Assembly: GCA_026874595.1 (NCBI GenBank)
Contig: CM049308.1
Coordinates: 39,606,527-39,670,526, forward strand
Direction: 5' to 3'
DNA length: 64,000 nucleotides
Source: Sipunculus nudus
Lineage: Eukaryota; Annelida; Sipuncula; Golfingiida; Sipunculidae
Positions 21,331-33,290 of this stretch are shown piece after piece. The translations under genes were made by a program, and so were the position numbers. Below the pieces are notes generated by a model. The model saw nothing but the letters and a program-made list of their open reading frames with translations, made no database searches and was not told where the DNA came from. Each line of letters begins with the position of its first letter. Within the stretch, counting starts at the first letter, position 1.

Positions 21331-24300
21331 CCTACCTCAATGTCCTTATAATAATTTAAGCTTAAAACACGAGAAAATGTTTACTTATTAATCATTTGTT
21401 ACCTGCTGATGAAAGTGTACAGTAATGAATCTTAAGGGGGAACTTGACACTTAACTGGCACCCCCTACTGAAGTCACTGCAAACTGAAAATATCTGGTGG
21501 TATGATATTGTCATGGGGCTATATATTTTGCCGTTTGTGACTTTTGTTGTCATGAACAACGTCATCGCTTCAGGGCATCATTTGAGAAAAGTAACTAGGA
21601 AGAACAATAATTGTAGGAATGCTCAACATAAAAGCTTTATTTAGATATTTTTTAAACAGTGCCACATTTTCACTTTGAAATTTTCAGACAGAATTAATAT
21701 CACCAGAAAAGGCTCGAGTGCAATCGGCAATCCTGTCATTTGCAAGTAGATGTCAAAACGGAGCATAAATATCACCACATGATTGTAAAGGACATTGATG
21801 GTGTAATTCTAAAGAGATAATTAGTATATAATTATAGTTTTTTAGTGCTGATATTTATATTTCGTTTCATTTGGCCATTTTAAAAGCTGATTATAAATTG
21901 AAGGCGCTAGACGCTTTATGTGTGGACTTGCGCTCTGTCTCACACCACCAGCGCCACCTTTCGGGAGTTTAAACTAATAATCTCCAAAATTATTATGTTT
22001 TGACCAAATATTTAACCCATTGACATACACATTTTTGTCTTTAAATAAGATTGACATTTAATTATACACGTCTATTTAGAATATTATGAAAATTACTTTG
22101 GTCAGTTTTCTAAAATATGCAATTTTTGGTTCCCCCTTACTTATATTATCATATAAAAACCCACCACAAGTGTCCATTTTCAACTTCATATATTGCAAAA
22201 ATAAGCACATTGACCCCCAAATGTTATATCATAAATTTTCAAAGTGTGCCTTGTAGATATCATGTGCAAAACATCTAAGAAATTCCATTGGTAGTTTAAA
22301 GTGTCAAGTTCCCCTTTAACGTTAACTAGACAGAAATTTTTTTATATAATTAAAATTAGTTTCCTACTTTAGTTTTGTTAGCGGATATTTAGTATCTAGA
22401 AGGTTTTCCTCAATATAACATGCAAAGTAGGATTGGGGTTGGGGGGGGGCATACGCCCCTGAAATGTGATTAACCTCCTTTTCAAATTCACATTCATTCA
22501 TCAAGAATACCCATGAATTTATAATGCTGTTAAGTGTTGTTTCCTATTCTCCATAATAAAAGCTGTTTGCTCCAAAATGAGAACACTGATATCAATTTCT
22601 GTCGTTGTTCTTACAAGCAAAAAGAGAAGACGAAGACAAGATTTCAGGATTTGTTCAGGACACCGGGAATGAGGAAAATAACTCTGATTTTATGGCTTAA
22701 CTGGTTGGTATTTAACATATAACAACTAAATCGATAACTTACTTGTGAAATAGCTAAAGCTCTTTTTTTTTTTTTTTTTACTTTTTTCGGACACGGTTAT
22801 ATAATGGTTTGAACTAGATATGATTAATAGGAATGCCTCCACTTATACGGGCACGGATACAGCGCTGTATACGGCGAATTCACACGCAGCTCCTTGCAGA
22901 TATCCACTCGATATATTTTTTTTTACGAAAAATCACCCGGCCCTGTGCCAAAGGATTCCTACTCTCAAGTATACCTAATCAATATTCTGTTATCATATTA
23001 CATGAAAGTCAAACCCCCGGGCTTTTTTATATTACCATAAATTCATTTCATATACTGGGTGGGTAGCATATTTATTTTATACTGGTGACGATATATATAT
23101 ATATAAGTTTGTGTTTCAAATATATAATTACTTATTATATTTTATTATACTATAAATTATATTGAATGTAACCTGAGCTTTACTTGTAAAACTTTATTTT
23201 AAATGAAAAACGCCCTATTGATTGCTTTCTTTGGTGTTTCACAAAGGATCGCAAACGGACTTTTGTACTACGCAATTTCGTGGAATGCATCTGATTACCA
23301 TGGTAACCTGTACCTGAACGTGTTTCTTGCGGGGTTGGTGGAGATTCCGGCGTACCTGTTGAACATGCCCGTCGTGACGAAGCTTGGTCGGCGCTGGGGG
23401 ATGGCTGGATGTATATTTATCGGAGGCATATCTATGCTTGTGTCTTTGGCAATACCCGAAGGTGGAAATACCCTTTCAGAACGTATTTAATTTATCTTTC
23501 ATTTTAAAAAATTGTTTTTCAAATATAAATTATACCGAAAATTGTTGCTCATGAATATATATATTTTCATACTGTATATTATAACTCCATTGTCATGCTA
23601 AATACGATATTGTGTTTCATTTCTAGCACTGCCTGCCCTCAAAATCACTTTGGTGATGATCGCTAAGTTCAGCGTGACCATGTCATTCACCACGGCTTAT
23701 CAGTACTCGGTGGAGCTGTACCCCACTGTAATCAGGACCCTGGGACTACTGACATGCGTCACTGCCTCCCGCTTTGGGAGTCTCGGTGCACCTTTCCTCC
23801 CCCTGATTGTGAGTATAATTACCAGAGATAACGCTATGATATGCAGGCTCAATGATATAAACATATTTGTATTACAGTTTACAGTGTAATAGGTAAATAG
23901 TTAAAAAATTATTACAAAATAATATTTGTTCTTCTTATTTATAGACGAAAGAGCATTGTTCAACTCTTTTTAAACAAGTTTAAAATTGTTCATTTCTCAA
24001 AAGATATGCGAGACGCACTTTAAATGATGTTTGATGATTTAATATGGATAATAAAATTGTTCACGAAAATATTTCTTTAGACCATTATTAAGATTTTTAT
24101 TTCATAATAGCCCTTTAAAAAGATTGATTTTAAATTGGTTGAAATAATAGTAATATAATGAAATTATAAATAAATTGAAGAACAGTTTAGAAGTTCATAT
24201 TTTCAGACACATATCCGGAATATATATGTATATACATCTTGGATAGCTTTCTCGATTTTTTTTTGGCAGTTGGCGCCACCTACTTTCACGTTCAGGCTGT

Positions 24301-25966
24301 AGACATCCAGGCTTATATCTCTGGACTGGTTTGTCCACAAAGAGGGTAGCCTGAAGTCTTCAGATCAGACCAGAATATGTAGAAGCTTTGCGAGCTGTCC
24401 AGTTGAGCCGAATCCTCGATTCTTCTCCTGGCAGCAACTTAAGCTATTATTTGGATATTTGGTCGCAAATCCTTTTTATGATTTACCCTCTTTCTTTGGA
24501 CAGCCTGAATTCTTAACAACAGTACAGATTGGTAATATGTAAATCGAGAGTTTGCATCATCGACCTCTTGGACACGAAAGTGAATAAAATAAAATTAATG
24601 CTTTAACCTATTCATCACTTCAAACACTTCGGACATCAGGACAACCACTTTAGACATGTTCCTTCTTCCAAAAGCAGGTTGACCACTTCAGCTATGTTCC
24701 TACTTCAGACATCAGGTTAACCACTTCAAACATATTACTACTTCAGACATCAGGTTTACTATTTCAGACATGTTCCTTCTTCAGACATCAGATAAACCAC
24801 TTCAGGTATATTCTTATTTCGGACATCTGTAATATCTTTACTGTACTTGTAGGGCGGTATGTGGCCAGATATTATATGTGGAGCTTTGGCTCTTGTTGCG
24901 GGGCTGTTGTTACTTTTGTTACCGGAAACACTAAACACTTCGTTGTGTGCGACAATAGATGAAGCTGAAGACCGGTATAACAACAACCGTCTGAGGTAAG
25001 AATATATTATTAAATATATGGGCGTATCGAGGACTTTTTAAAGTGGTGGGGGTCAAATCAAAGAAGACTAATGACAAAACCTGAAGAAGGGTCAAGGAAA
25101 GGGAGGGTCCAGGACACAAAATTGGGTTGAACCCCTTCAAAAAAGTTGCGGTGGCTGAAAGTGTGCATTGAGGGACCTCCCGTACCAGTTTTGAAGTGTA
25201 ACAATAGATTTTTACTGGAAAAAAAGGGGGGTCCCTTAATTTCTCATGGGGACGAGGTTGCAGTGACCCAGTTTCAGGTTTGGTGGGAAAACTTAGGGAC
25301 ATCTAACTCGATGTCGAGTTTTTTGATGGTTTCAAAACGTGCCCTGCTAAAGGACGGACGATGGACAAAGGAACATCACTATCGCCCCGATTACTTATAG
25401 AAAGCTGAGCTAATGATCTGAGACAACATGATAAATACATAACTCTTTTGCTAAACAGGAGCCAACGCATAACAACAAAACCAAATTTTTATTGAAATTT
25501 TATTATTTAATGTTCATGAAGAAATGTTCGAGCGTCTGGAAATCAAAGTTCGTAAATTCATAGTGAAAGGCTTAAATTGAGAAACCAACCTTTTAGGGCC
25601 AATCATGAACATAGTAATGCAAGACTTCGTACAAAGATACGAAAAACAGTGGAAATTAAGTTTTAATTATGATGATAAATCATAAAATAAGTTAAGGATC
25701 TTTCAGTTAAACATAATACGTTAACAATCTGGTTTTAGCCAGTCCTAGATTAAGCAAAAAAAAGCAAAAAAAAAAAGCTTGGAATTTTATAAGGTTTTGT
25801 CAGCTTTTGAGTATACCGGCCAATGGATTCTTCTTTCAGGGATCTCTGCAAGTGTCGAAGTCTTGAGGACAACACGCATTATCAGAATTCTTCAGAGGAA
25901 ATTACATTCCTTGGCCGTCAAGAAAAAGAGGCGGAAACAAAGATCAGTAGTTCATGGAAAACCTAA
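17768..25966 (+). CDS. SLC22-family organic ion transporter, gene A (10 exons, 575 aa)
   Basis: A plasma-membrane major-facilitator carrier of organic cations or anions; the substrate is unknown. Exons: 17768-18184, 19035-19138, 19525-19679, 20051-20219, 20764-20893, 22618-22703, 23247-23461, 23627-23808, 24853-24995, 25840-25966. All introns are GT-AG, phases agree, and no stop occurs before TAA 25964-25966. Exon sizes 104, 155, 169 and 215 are as I recall for mammalian SLC22 genes. Residues 1-20 end in GLGRYQI, then TM1. The large extracellular loop (about 45-139) has four N-glycosylation sequons (N59, N93, N96, N109) and several cysteines. Family motifs: WDMVCDR (from 140), SDRWGRR (172-178), LEVVGDKWR (227-235), FIPESLTWL (283-291, with Thr where PESPRWL usually has Arg) and ELYPTVIRTLG (from 455). 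The tail is hydrophilic. The start was chosen because it fits the family N-terminus. Invertebrate relatives are usually named Orct/OCT-like. Confidence 0.92.
18643..19034 (+). repeat. 51-55-bp minisatellite copying the exon-2 splice acceptor (gene A, intron 1)
   Basis: Seven units each contain a CAG (mostly CTCAG) followed by TGGGACATGGTCTGC-like sequence, then TCATTGGTACACAGTCTTTG and a short TA/TC-rich stretch. The acceptor-like junctions fall before 18670, 18721, 18772, 18825, 18876, 18929 and 18980. The true exon 2 starts at 19035 in the next unit. The match to exon 2 covers its first ~15 nt and then diverges. Open frames through the array are repeat artefacts. Confidence 0.92.
19152..19232. 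repeat. (TA)n microsatellite just after exon 2 of gene A
   Basis: Long TATA runs with TATG interruptions begin about 14 nt after the exon-2 donor. The same position in gene B also holds a (TA)n run (43096-43150), so the tract predates the duplication. Confidence 0.95.
21229..21327. repeat. (CA)n-(TA)n microsatellite in intron 5 of gene A
   Basis: A CACACA tract with a CCCACCCT interruption passes into TATATA. It is next to a poly-C run at 21209-21218. The surrounding GGGTCGTATCCAGATTTATT resembles the worn GGGCGNAGCCAG-type ends seen near 31577, 40250 and 48285. Confidence 0.95.
21436..22315. mobile_element. 880-bp TTAA-flanked DNA element in intron 5 of gene A
   Basis: The left end after TTAA (21432-21435) reads GGGGGAACTTGACACTTAA. 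The right end before TTAA (22316-22319) is the reverse complement, AAGTGTCAAGTTCCCCT. The inverted termini are therefore ~17 bp and the target duplication is TTAA, as in piggyBac and Kolobok elements. No transposase frame is visible inside, so it is non-autonomous. Gene B lacks it at the matching position (about 48430-48470), so it inserted after the duplication or was lost from B. Confidence 0.8.
24600..24838 (+). repeat. ~40-45-bp minisatellite in intron 8 of gene A
   Basis: About five or six degenerate units contain ACTTCAGACATCAGGTTAAC and ATGTTCCTACTTCAGACAT. The array ends about 20 bp before the exon-9 acceptor. It is the short allele of the array at 51.83-52.93 kb in gene B. Confidence 0.85.
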
Positions 25967-26113
25967 ACATTACCTGCTAAGGGGAGAGAGAGAGAGAGAG
26001 AGAGATATACAGATCATCGCGTAATTTTACAGGGTTTAAGTAATAAGACTTATTTTCTTATCCTATCGTGTCAGTTATCATATTTTTTTATCTTATCATA
26101 TGTGTCGATTCCT

Positions 26114-26119
26114 AATAAA
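26114..26119 (+). terminator. Likely polyadenylation signal of SLC22 gene A
   Basis: AATAAA in GATTCCTAATAAAACGGAC, 148 nt after the stop, shared with gene B. Cleavage site not determined. Confidence 0.5.
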
Positions 26120-27299
26120 ACGGACTACCTCTTGGTCTAAGGAGATTTTTTGTACCATTTTTTTTAAATATTAGTTTATTTATGATCCTTGCATCAAGGT
26201 TTCTGATTTTAATATCGAATGTGTTTTTGATGTACAAAAACATATTAATTAAGCGTATGAATTCCCCTTTTTGTAGGTTAAATGAATATGGCTTAGAGAA
26301 GACTGAACATTTAATCAAATAGTCTGAACAGACGTTTTTAACCGACACATTGATAAATTTTCCATGTATTATTTGCGAGTATATATAGTGCTTTTTAACA
26401 GACCCCTTGGTATATTATCCAAGTACTATTTGCAAGTATACATTGCTTCATTCAATAGACCCCTTGCTCAATTTTCCCCGCAGTATTTTTTGCACGTATA
26501 CTCAGTGCTTCTTTAACAGACGCCTTGGCGAATTTTGCAAGTCCTATTTGCAAGTACCCGTATGCGAGTGATGTATACATGTTTTATCTCATTGAATTAA
26601 GAGCAATATATTTGCATGCTCAGAATAAAATCGGATCTTTCAAAAAAGCCTGGTTTGTGTTTCAATTGCACCTTATATTTACACTCTGTTTGATATATCT
26701 GGCTGTTAAACAACGTTAATTTTGTCGCCCTGTCATCAGTCTCTGTGCAACTGGTAAAGTTGTAAATCCCACTGAAAGTTGAGACGGAGAAACAATAAAG
26801 CTAGTCAGGGACTTAACACAAACCAGACAAACCTTTGTTGGTACACTTTGTAACAACATCCTCTGTGTACAGAAGCATTCCGTTTTTACCTCTCATATCG
26901 GTAAAACATCAAGCACATTTGTTGAATATCTGACTACATTAAAGTCTGTTTGTTTTCCATGGGTCATGTGATGGACAAACCATCGTGCAAGACGAAAGAA
27001 ATGACAACAGTTACCAAACAGATGGGATTTCCAATTAAGTTTGTGTATTTGTCTTTTTGTATTAATTTGCTCACTCTTAGATTACCGGCTGTGTACAACA
27101 GTGTCCTTGCAGTATCATGAACGTCTATGTTAGTGCAGTCTTCCATATGACTTGTGACACGTCTCAAGTAGGCCCTATATCAAACAGCATCAAATGATTA
27201 AGGATTTTTTTATTTTGCCGACCGAGATACTGAACACCAGCAACCTGGAACACAGCTCTTTCACTTGATAACCTGCTGGGTCACAGCAGGCAGTTTTGT

Positions 27300-27815
27300 T
27301 TTGTCCCCCGTTGTCTGTCTGTCTGTCTGTCTCTCTGTCCGTCCGTCAGGTTTTTATTGTTTCCGTGCGATAACTTTCCTAAATATTATCAGATGATTTC
27401 AAATTTTGGTCAGTGATTGCTCTCGTGCACACCTTGGTTGGGGTTGGTTTTGGAGTGTCTGGCTTCTGTCTGTCTTTCTGTCTGTCACTTTATCTGTCTG
27501 TCTGTCAGGTTTTTGTTTCCGTGCGATAACTTTTTAAATATTATCCGATTTCATTCAAATTTGGGTCAGTAATTGCTCTCATGCATACCTTGGTTGGGAT
27601 GGATTATATTGAAGTGTCTGGCTTATGTCGGTCTGTCTGTATGTCTCTCACTCTGCCTGTCAGTTTGTCAGGTTTTCGTTTCCGTGCGATAACTTTCCTA
27701 AATATCATCCGATTTCTTTTAAATTTTGGTCAGTGATTGCGCTAATGCTCACCTTGGTTGGGATTTGTTTTGGAATGTCTGGCTTCTTTCTGTCTGTCTG
27801 TCATTCGTCTGTCTA
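27300..27815 (+). repeat. ~160-bp tandem repeat, three units, GTCTGTCTG-type
   Basis: Each unit has a GTCTGTCTGTC stretch, GTCAGGTTTT, TTTCCGTGCGATAACTTT, AAATATTATCCGATTTC, TTGGTCAGTGATTGCTCT and CACCTTGGTTGGG. TCCGTGCGATAAC recurs near 27361, 27519 and 27681. The whole array is absent from the matching place in copy B (about 56520). A single inverted relative lies at 59400-59560 in a POLR2G intron. Confidence 0.85.
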
Positions 27816-28194
27816 TCCATTATCAAGCATAAAAAACAACAAGATCCAAAAGTGCGGGACATTTATTCCACGAATTTGCTTGTTTTGTTTTTTATCGGCT
27901 GTAGTAAAACTAATGTGTCCAATATAAAGTGTAGCTAAGGTCATTTAAAATAATCTATAATTGATCCATAAATGCTGCCTCATCAAGCAGAAAGGCAGAA
28001 ATGTAACCAGAGTCTATCATTCTAGTTACATATATATTTTATTTCTGGTATAGAAATCTTATGCTCTGAACGGCCAGGGGGACAATTACATTGCAAAGTG
28101 GGGGATATATACCACGCCAGTTTATCGATCATGTAATTAATAAAATGAAACCATACAAAGTTGATTCAATAACAATTACACCGATCTGGGTGAA

Positions 28195-29430
28195 GATATT
28201 GGGCATTACAAAGATATTGCAGTGGTGTCTGCATACATAGCTCCAAAACTTTCTGTTATCTATAGTCATTTAAATATATCTGGTGGTAAAAAGAGACTTG
28301 AATACATTTTAACTGATATTTTGGATCAGTTTGGAGAATTAGACTTAATAATTATGGGGATTTCAATGCTTTACTGGGTAATCTAAATGACTATTTAGAA
28401 GACGATAACTTAAAATTTTTATCAGTAAATGAATATGAAGGAGATGAATTTAGTATACCAAGCAACTCTAAAGATCACGTTATCAATAAATTTGGATATC
28501 CACTAAAAAAATTTTGTATCAATCTTGGCGTACATATTTTAAACGGGGGATACAACCTGACACAGAAGGGAACATTACATATATGTCAACAAGGGGTACA
28601 TCACTCTTAGATTATATAATAGTTAGTTCTGACATTTTTGATAAATTTAAATAATTTGAAGTATTAAATGAAGACATATAAGATCATTTTCCTGTAACCA
28701 CTAATTTTAAGATTTAACTTAATGTAAATCAGAATATTATAAACGACGATAAAATAGATTGGATACAGTAGAGGAAGAAAAAGGAAACAGATTATGAAGC
28801 TATACATGATGAACAGGTTCTTAGTAGTATAAATTATCTTGAAAGTCAAACATCATTTAATATTTAACAGTGTGCTAAACTCTTTAAATAAACTTAATTC
28901 AGCGTATAATTAATGAAACATATCAGAGAATAATGATTAGTAAAACAAATGAAATACAAAATAAACAGCCAGGTGATAGAACAATAAATGCAAGACTATG
29001 AAGAGGGACAAATTTGTATCATTAAATAAGTTTAGAACTACAAACTTAGATTTTCTGGAGTACAGAAAAGCAAAATCAAGATTTAAAAAATTATGCAATT
29101 CACTTAAGAAAGAATACAGTTACACAGCAATACAAAATATACACCAGTCTTATTCCTTAATGATATGTTTAAGAAAATTAAAAATTCCAGAAGACAGAAT
29201 GTAAGTAATAACATATCAAAAGAGAAATGGATGAATATATTAGGTTGTTGCTAAGTAAACATTTTGTTGCAATACATGTTGATTTTGAAAAATACATTGA
29301 TGAATATAATCAAAGTAGTATGGATGAAATTAATATGAATATAAATCCAGAAGAAATTAAGAAAGCTTAAATAGGTATGAAAAGTGGAAAACATCAGGAC
29401 CAGACAGGATTACAGTGGATTTGATAAAAG
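28195..29430 (+). pseudogene. 5' half of a LINE: endonuclease to start of reverse transcriptase, decayed
   Basis: Fragments in shifting frames read as an apurinic-type endonuclease: VVSAYIAPKLSVIYSHLN, LDLIIMG followed by a 1-bp loss before DFNALLGNL (about 28350), LDYIIVSSDIF and DHFPVTTNF. A linker follows with DFLEYRKAKSRFKKLCNSL, then EEIKKA and MKSGKTSGPDRITVDLIKEN (the RT entry motif). It stops abruptly near 29430. Many stops make it non-functional. It sits between duplicated blocks of copy A and has no counterpart in copy B. Confidence 0.75.
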
Positions 29431-29454
29431 AAAATCAAGGGTTTCTTAATACCA

Positions 29455-29645
29455 CTAATCCTTAAAAGTAGGTTGCCTCGGAGGAAAAAAATAGTGGTCC
29501 GGACCCTTTGGACACCCCCCCCCCCCTCCCCCCCGGATCTGCTTCTGTATACAGTAGCTGGTAAAAAATCTCCGATGTCAAGTGCAACCACTTGTACACA
29601 TGCTCCTTGTGTATTTTGTTTACAGAAGTACAAAGATGCAAGGTG
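29455..29645 (+). repeat. Last duplicated block of copy A, matching 57570-57745
   Basis: GGTTGCCTCG, a C-rich run, GGATCTGCTTCTG, ATACAGTAGCTG and ATGTCAAGTGCAACCACTTG occur in the same order at about 57585-57745. If this is part of the segmental duplication rather than an independent dispersed repeat, it marks the right edge of copy A. Neighbouring sequence of the ggggcagatccaggattttt type is a dispersed family. Confidence 0.6.
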
Positions 29646-30060
29646 ATATCAGTGGATTTTAAATTAAGGGGTCAGCTGAAAAAAAAACAATCAAGTGGTG
29701 TTACTCCTTATAAACTACCGATCACCGGCCGAGTAAACAAAGAGCACGTGGTGAACGCGCGGAGGATCGACTGCACAGTTTGTCTTTTAACTGAATACCG
29801 ATATATTCATACAAATCACCGATGACAACTCTTTTGAAGGCTTAGGACTATGTCACGTAAAAGTAAACTGTAGATGATTGGAAACTATTTAATTTTTATA
29901 TGTTTACTGTTTATTGTGGACAAGAAAGACTTTGTCTATCTTCGGAAAATATCCATGTTTATAAATATCTTAACCGTGTTCATGTCCAATAAAATATTAT
30001 AAAGTAATGTTTGGGTGTAGTGTGATATTAACCACAATAACGATCTCAACCGACTTAAAC
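29646..30060. other. Non-coding start of the spacer between the duplicated copies
   Basis: No gene is recognised. A short open frame at 29592-29825 lacks recognisable motifs. Confidence 0.5.
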
Positions 30061-30064
30061 TTAA

Positions 30065-30545
30065 AGGTACGTAATCATTGGCAACAATATAAGTATTAAC
30101 TTACACTATTTATTCATTTTGACTGAATTCATGCAAGGGTTTTCCAGCAAACCCACCCCTTATTATCTCCTATTCACCTGTTTTATATATATTGTTGTGG
30201 TTATGTGTGTAAGTAAACACAGTCCACGTTTACCTGTTTACCACAACAACACTACGCACCTATAGGTCCGATCTTGCGCATGCGCAATAACTTTATACAA
30301 AGAGAAGAATCATGAAAGAAGAAACACCGGTTAGCAGACTGGGAAAAAAACTTGATTCGTCAGGTGGTGCGTGCAATGTTGATGTTTTGAACCACAGACA
30401 GCGCCCGATGCAAGCTGATTCAAACTCGTAATCAGGAGTAAACAAACGGTTTTAGAAGGGAACTTTGGCAGATACCATAATATTCGAAGGAGGAAACCAT
30501 ATACTTCAAGAGTATTTAACATGCCAGGTATGTGAATAAGTCCCT
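30065..30545. mobile_element. TTAA-flanked non-autonomous DNA element, copy 1
   Basis: Left: TTAA (30061-30064), then AGGTACGTAATCA. Right: TATTCACTTATT-type sequence in inverse, ending GTCCCT before TTAA (30546-30549). Inside, AAACACAGTCCACGT and GGAGTAAACAAACGGTTT are shared with the element at 54147-54642, so they form one family. There is no transposase. TTAA duplication suggests piggyBac- or Kolobok-like mobilisation. Confidence 0.7.
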
Positions 30546-30549
30546 TTAA

Positions 30550-32221
30550 TCCCTAATAATTCTGAACTGTTCATACCTGTGTTTGTATCTCGAATCTCGG
30601 AAGTGCAAATGGCCGAAGAGCCCGTAATAAGCGCTAGACAGTTCGTTCTTTTATCACTGCCGATTCATTCCCGGTATAGGGAGGGCACTTCCTTGTGGTT
30701 ATGACCTTCCAAGGGGTCTTAGCGCGAAGATAATAGCATTGTGTCAGTTAGGCCATTGGAAAAAACATTACAATATACTAACTTCGTAAGACCTTCCCAG
30801 GGGTCTCAGCGCGGAGAACGGTCAGAACGGAATGTGAACCCACAAACTCGCGCCGACAAGGCCATGGCAGAACCCTGCATGATAAACACTTAAACGTTCT
30901 CCAAAACACTAAGACTTATTTTTGTTTAGAACTCCCATTATAGTCGTATATCTTTTATGGTTTGGAAAAAAATCTTATATTTATAGATTTATAATTGCCG
31001 ATTTGTGGTAACATTATATGTCCCCTTGTTAAAAAAGTGGGGGCGCTATGCGGTTTATGAAATCACGTAAAGCGTAAATTTGGGGGCGGTAAAACGCTTC
31101 GATATGGGTCTATGATGTCAAAACCCGCTAGATCGCGCTGTATCCGTAGGTAATACATATGATAACCATGCAGAGCCGATGAGTTAATCCACATGCGATA
31201 TGCAGATTTAATTCTCCACTGAGAATCCCATGTTACCGCGTCTCACAGCGCATAACTCGGGCCCGGTAAACGATGCATGAAAAATAACTAGAGCAAAAAT
31301 AACGTATCATCAAGTGCAGTCACATAGTGTCACAGCTCTTTTATAATGATGGGCAGACCATAGTGACCAGGTAAGTGCTGCACTTTATCTAGTGTTATAG
31401 CATTCTGTCAGTTAGGACATTGGAGAAAACATTACAATCTTCTAACAAGAACATATGCATGCAGTACATGTCCGCATGTACATTAACTTTGATCTAGCAA
31501 ATGATGCTACATATGTACATCAGATGACAACAGGTGTTTTGTGTGACACAGTTAAGCTTCAGAAACCGCCAAAAGCAAGGGCGTAGCCAGGGGGGGGGGG
31601 GGGGGGGTGAGGGACGATAATATGCATGTATGGGTACTAATATATATACGTGTATATATGTATATATTATAATTATCATTATTATTATTATTATTATTAG
31701 CCTATCATACTATATATTTTAGTGTATGAATGTAGAGATTTTTTTTTATTTTCAATTATGAACCATGGTTTCATTAAAGTTAGTTACAGGTACATGGGGA
31801 GGGTATGGGTATCTCCCTTCCATATTGATATATTTTGATATGCAATGTAAAGAGAACATATTGAGGCAATTTTCACAAAAAAATTAGGCTTTCCTGTTCC
31901 TGAAAAACGTTTCCCTTATGTCTTTGCGTTATGTAGTCAAACAGAGGGTTCAATATTTAATATTTATAGTTCTTCAAAATTAGGATATAAAATTCCAATC
32001 GTTTTCAACATGTTAATGTCAATGGCGCAAAAGTGCATTTGTGTTTATAACTTGCAAAATATTATCTTTTAAATGTAATGCTCGGAGTGAAATAACTGAT
32101 ATGTTGAAGTCTTATGTTAAACTTTGCATTTTTTTACCGGGGTCCGTGGTCTCGACAGCACACAAGTATCGTAAGAGCACATATCGCGAGTTCCAGTACC
32201 AGTATCACCAGAGGAGCTGTG

Positions 32222-32302
<81 letters not shown>

Positions 32303-32674
32303 AATTCTGGTTACTTTATTTCAGTACTTAAAAATATAAATTTGAACATATAATTCTTTTGCTAAATGTTATTTAAAGAAATTATAAATGTTTCTTGTGA
32401 ACATAATTATTTTTGTAATTAAGGCACAAATCAGTTTGAAAACCTTTCGAAACATTCCAACAGGCATATTATGGTTTATATTATATACATAATTTTTTTT
32501 ATTTAAATAGATCGTTTTTGTCTATAACATTTGTTTAAACCTCACAAGACATGAGATCTGTATATTAAATTGTATTAAACAAACCCTATGGACCACTTGA
32601 CAGCAACCTCGAGAACATGACCCTGTCGTAAATACTTGCATGTTTAGCATAAATTATCATATACATATATGTAT
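30550..32674. other. Non-coding spacer with microsatellites
   Basis: No gene is seen. The stretch holds AAGGGGTCTTAGCGCG/AGGGGTCTCAGCGCGG direct repeats (about 30711 and 30793), GGCGTAGCCAGGGGG with a G run (31580-31607) that looks like a worn hAT-type end, (ATT)n at 31676-31699 and a long (TA)n at 32222-32300. Confidence 0.55.
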
Positions 32675-32682
32675 GCATATGA

Positions 32683-33290
32683 TAGTGGTGGGAGTCGGTT
32701 CCTTTTTCAAAATCGATCATCGGTTTGAGCAAACCAATCGATGATCGATTATTAATCGGTTCAGACAAATATAAAGAAATATGCAATTATCTGTGAAACT
32801 GCACTTTGTAAAACAAGCTCGCATGTCTAAGTAATTCTACCTAAAAAAAGGAAATGTTTGCCTTTTTTTAAATTTTCCTATTATTAGTAAGATATCCTTT
32901 TCAAAGTTTCATTTTAATTATTTATAATAATCAAAAATTAAACCACAATCAAGGACATCTACTTGCTGCATAACGTACATCTCGTTACAAAACTCCCCGC
33001 TATTTCTGCAGCTCCCTGCCAGTTCACAGAGGTTTATAAAGTCCTCCACTCTCGTATCTACCGTGTTATATTCAGTTACATACGGAAGTTATTTGGGAAC
33101 AAAGACTCATTATTTGAAGCGGGGAATGTTGTAAAACATGGAAGAATAATTTTAGCCTATAACATAAAGGCAGTCTGGAAAAAAAATATTGATTATGATG
33201 TAATCGATAGTTGCCTTTGGTAATCGAGCGCTTGAAAGTGGCAGCAAACCGACTGACTTTCGATAAAAGTCGATGATCGGCCCACCACTA
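32683..33290. mobile_element. hAT-like non-autonomous DNA transposon with perfect 8-bp target duplication
   Basis: The termini TAGTGGTGGG (32683-32692) and CCCACCACTA (33281-33290) are perfect inverted repeats, with further partial pairing (GTCGG and CGATCATCG phrases). GCATATGA is duplicated exactly at 32675-32682 and 33291-33298. An 8-bp duplication with a TAGTGG-type terminus is typical of hAT elements. The 608-bp interior has no transposase and is rich in AATCGATNATCG strings. Confidence 0.88.

Larger units (their letters stand above)
26036..28190. other. 3' flank of gene A, duplicated, non-coding
   Basis: AATAAA at 26114-26119, 148 nt after the stop, is conserved in gene B and is the likely polyadenylation signal. 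A series of degenerate ~75-bp phrases (ATTTGCAAGTATA, TTTAACAGACNCCTTGG) lies at 26380-26560. At 27058-27066 TTGTATTAA is the empty site of the 0.7-kb element found in copy B. No exon is seen. Confidence 0.6.
17030..29645 (+). repeat. Segmental duplication, copy A (contains SLC22 gene A)
   Basis: Exons, intron edges and flanks match the segment at about 40290-57745 in order and orientation. The left boundary is near GAGTACCCTCTAAGTCAGATG (17090). The last shared block is about 29455-29645 (GTGCAACCACTTGTACACAT). Copy-specific material in A includes an 880-bp TTAA element in intron 5, a three-unit ~160-bp tandem repeat at 27.3-27.8 kb and a LINE fragment at 28.2-29.4 kb. Boundaries are approximate to about 50 bp. 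Confidence 0.85.

Noticed and set aside
32041-32353. Open frames ending in long Tyr-Ile repeats (also near 6574, 19041, 36755, 40000 and 43049)
   Set aside because: Translation of (TA)n microsatellites.
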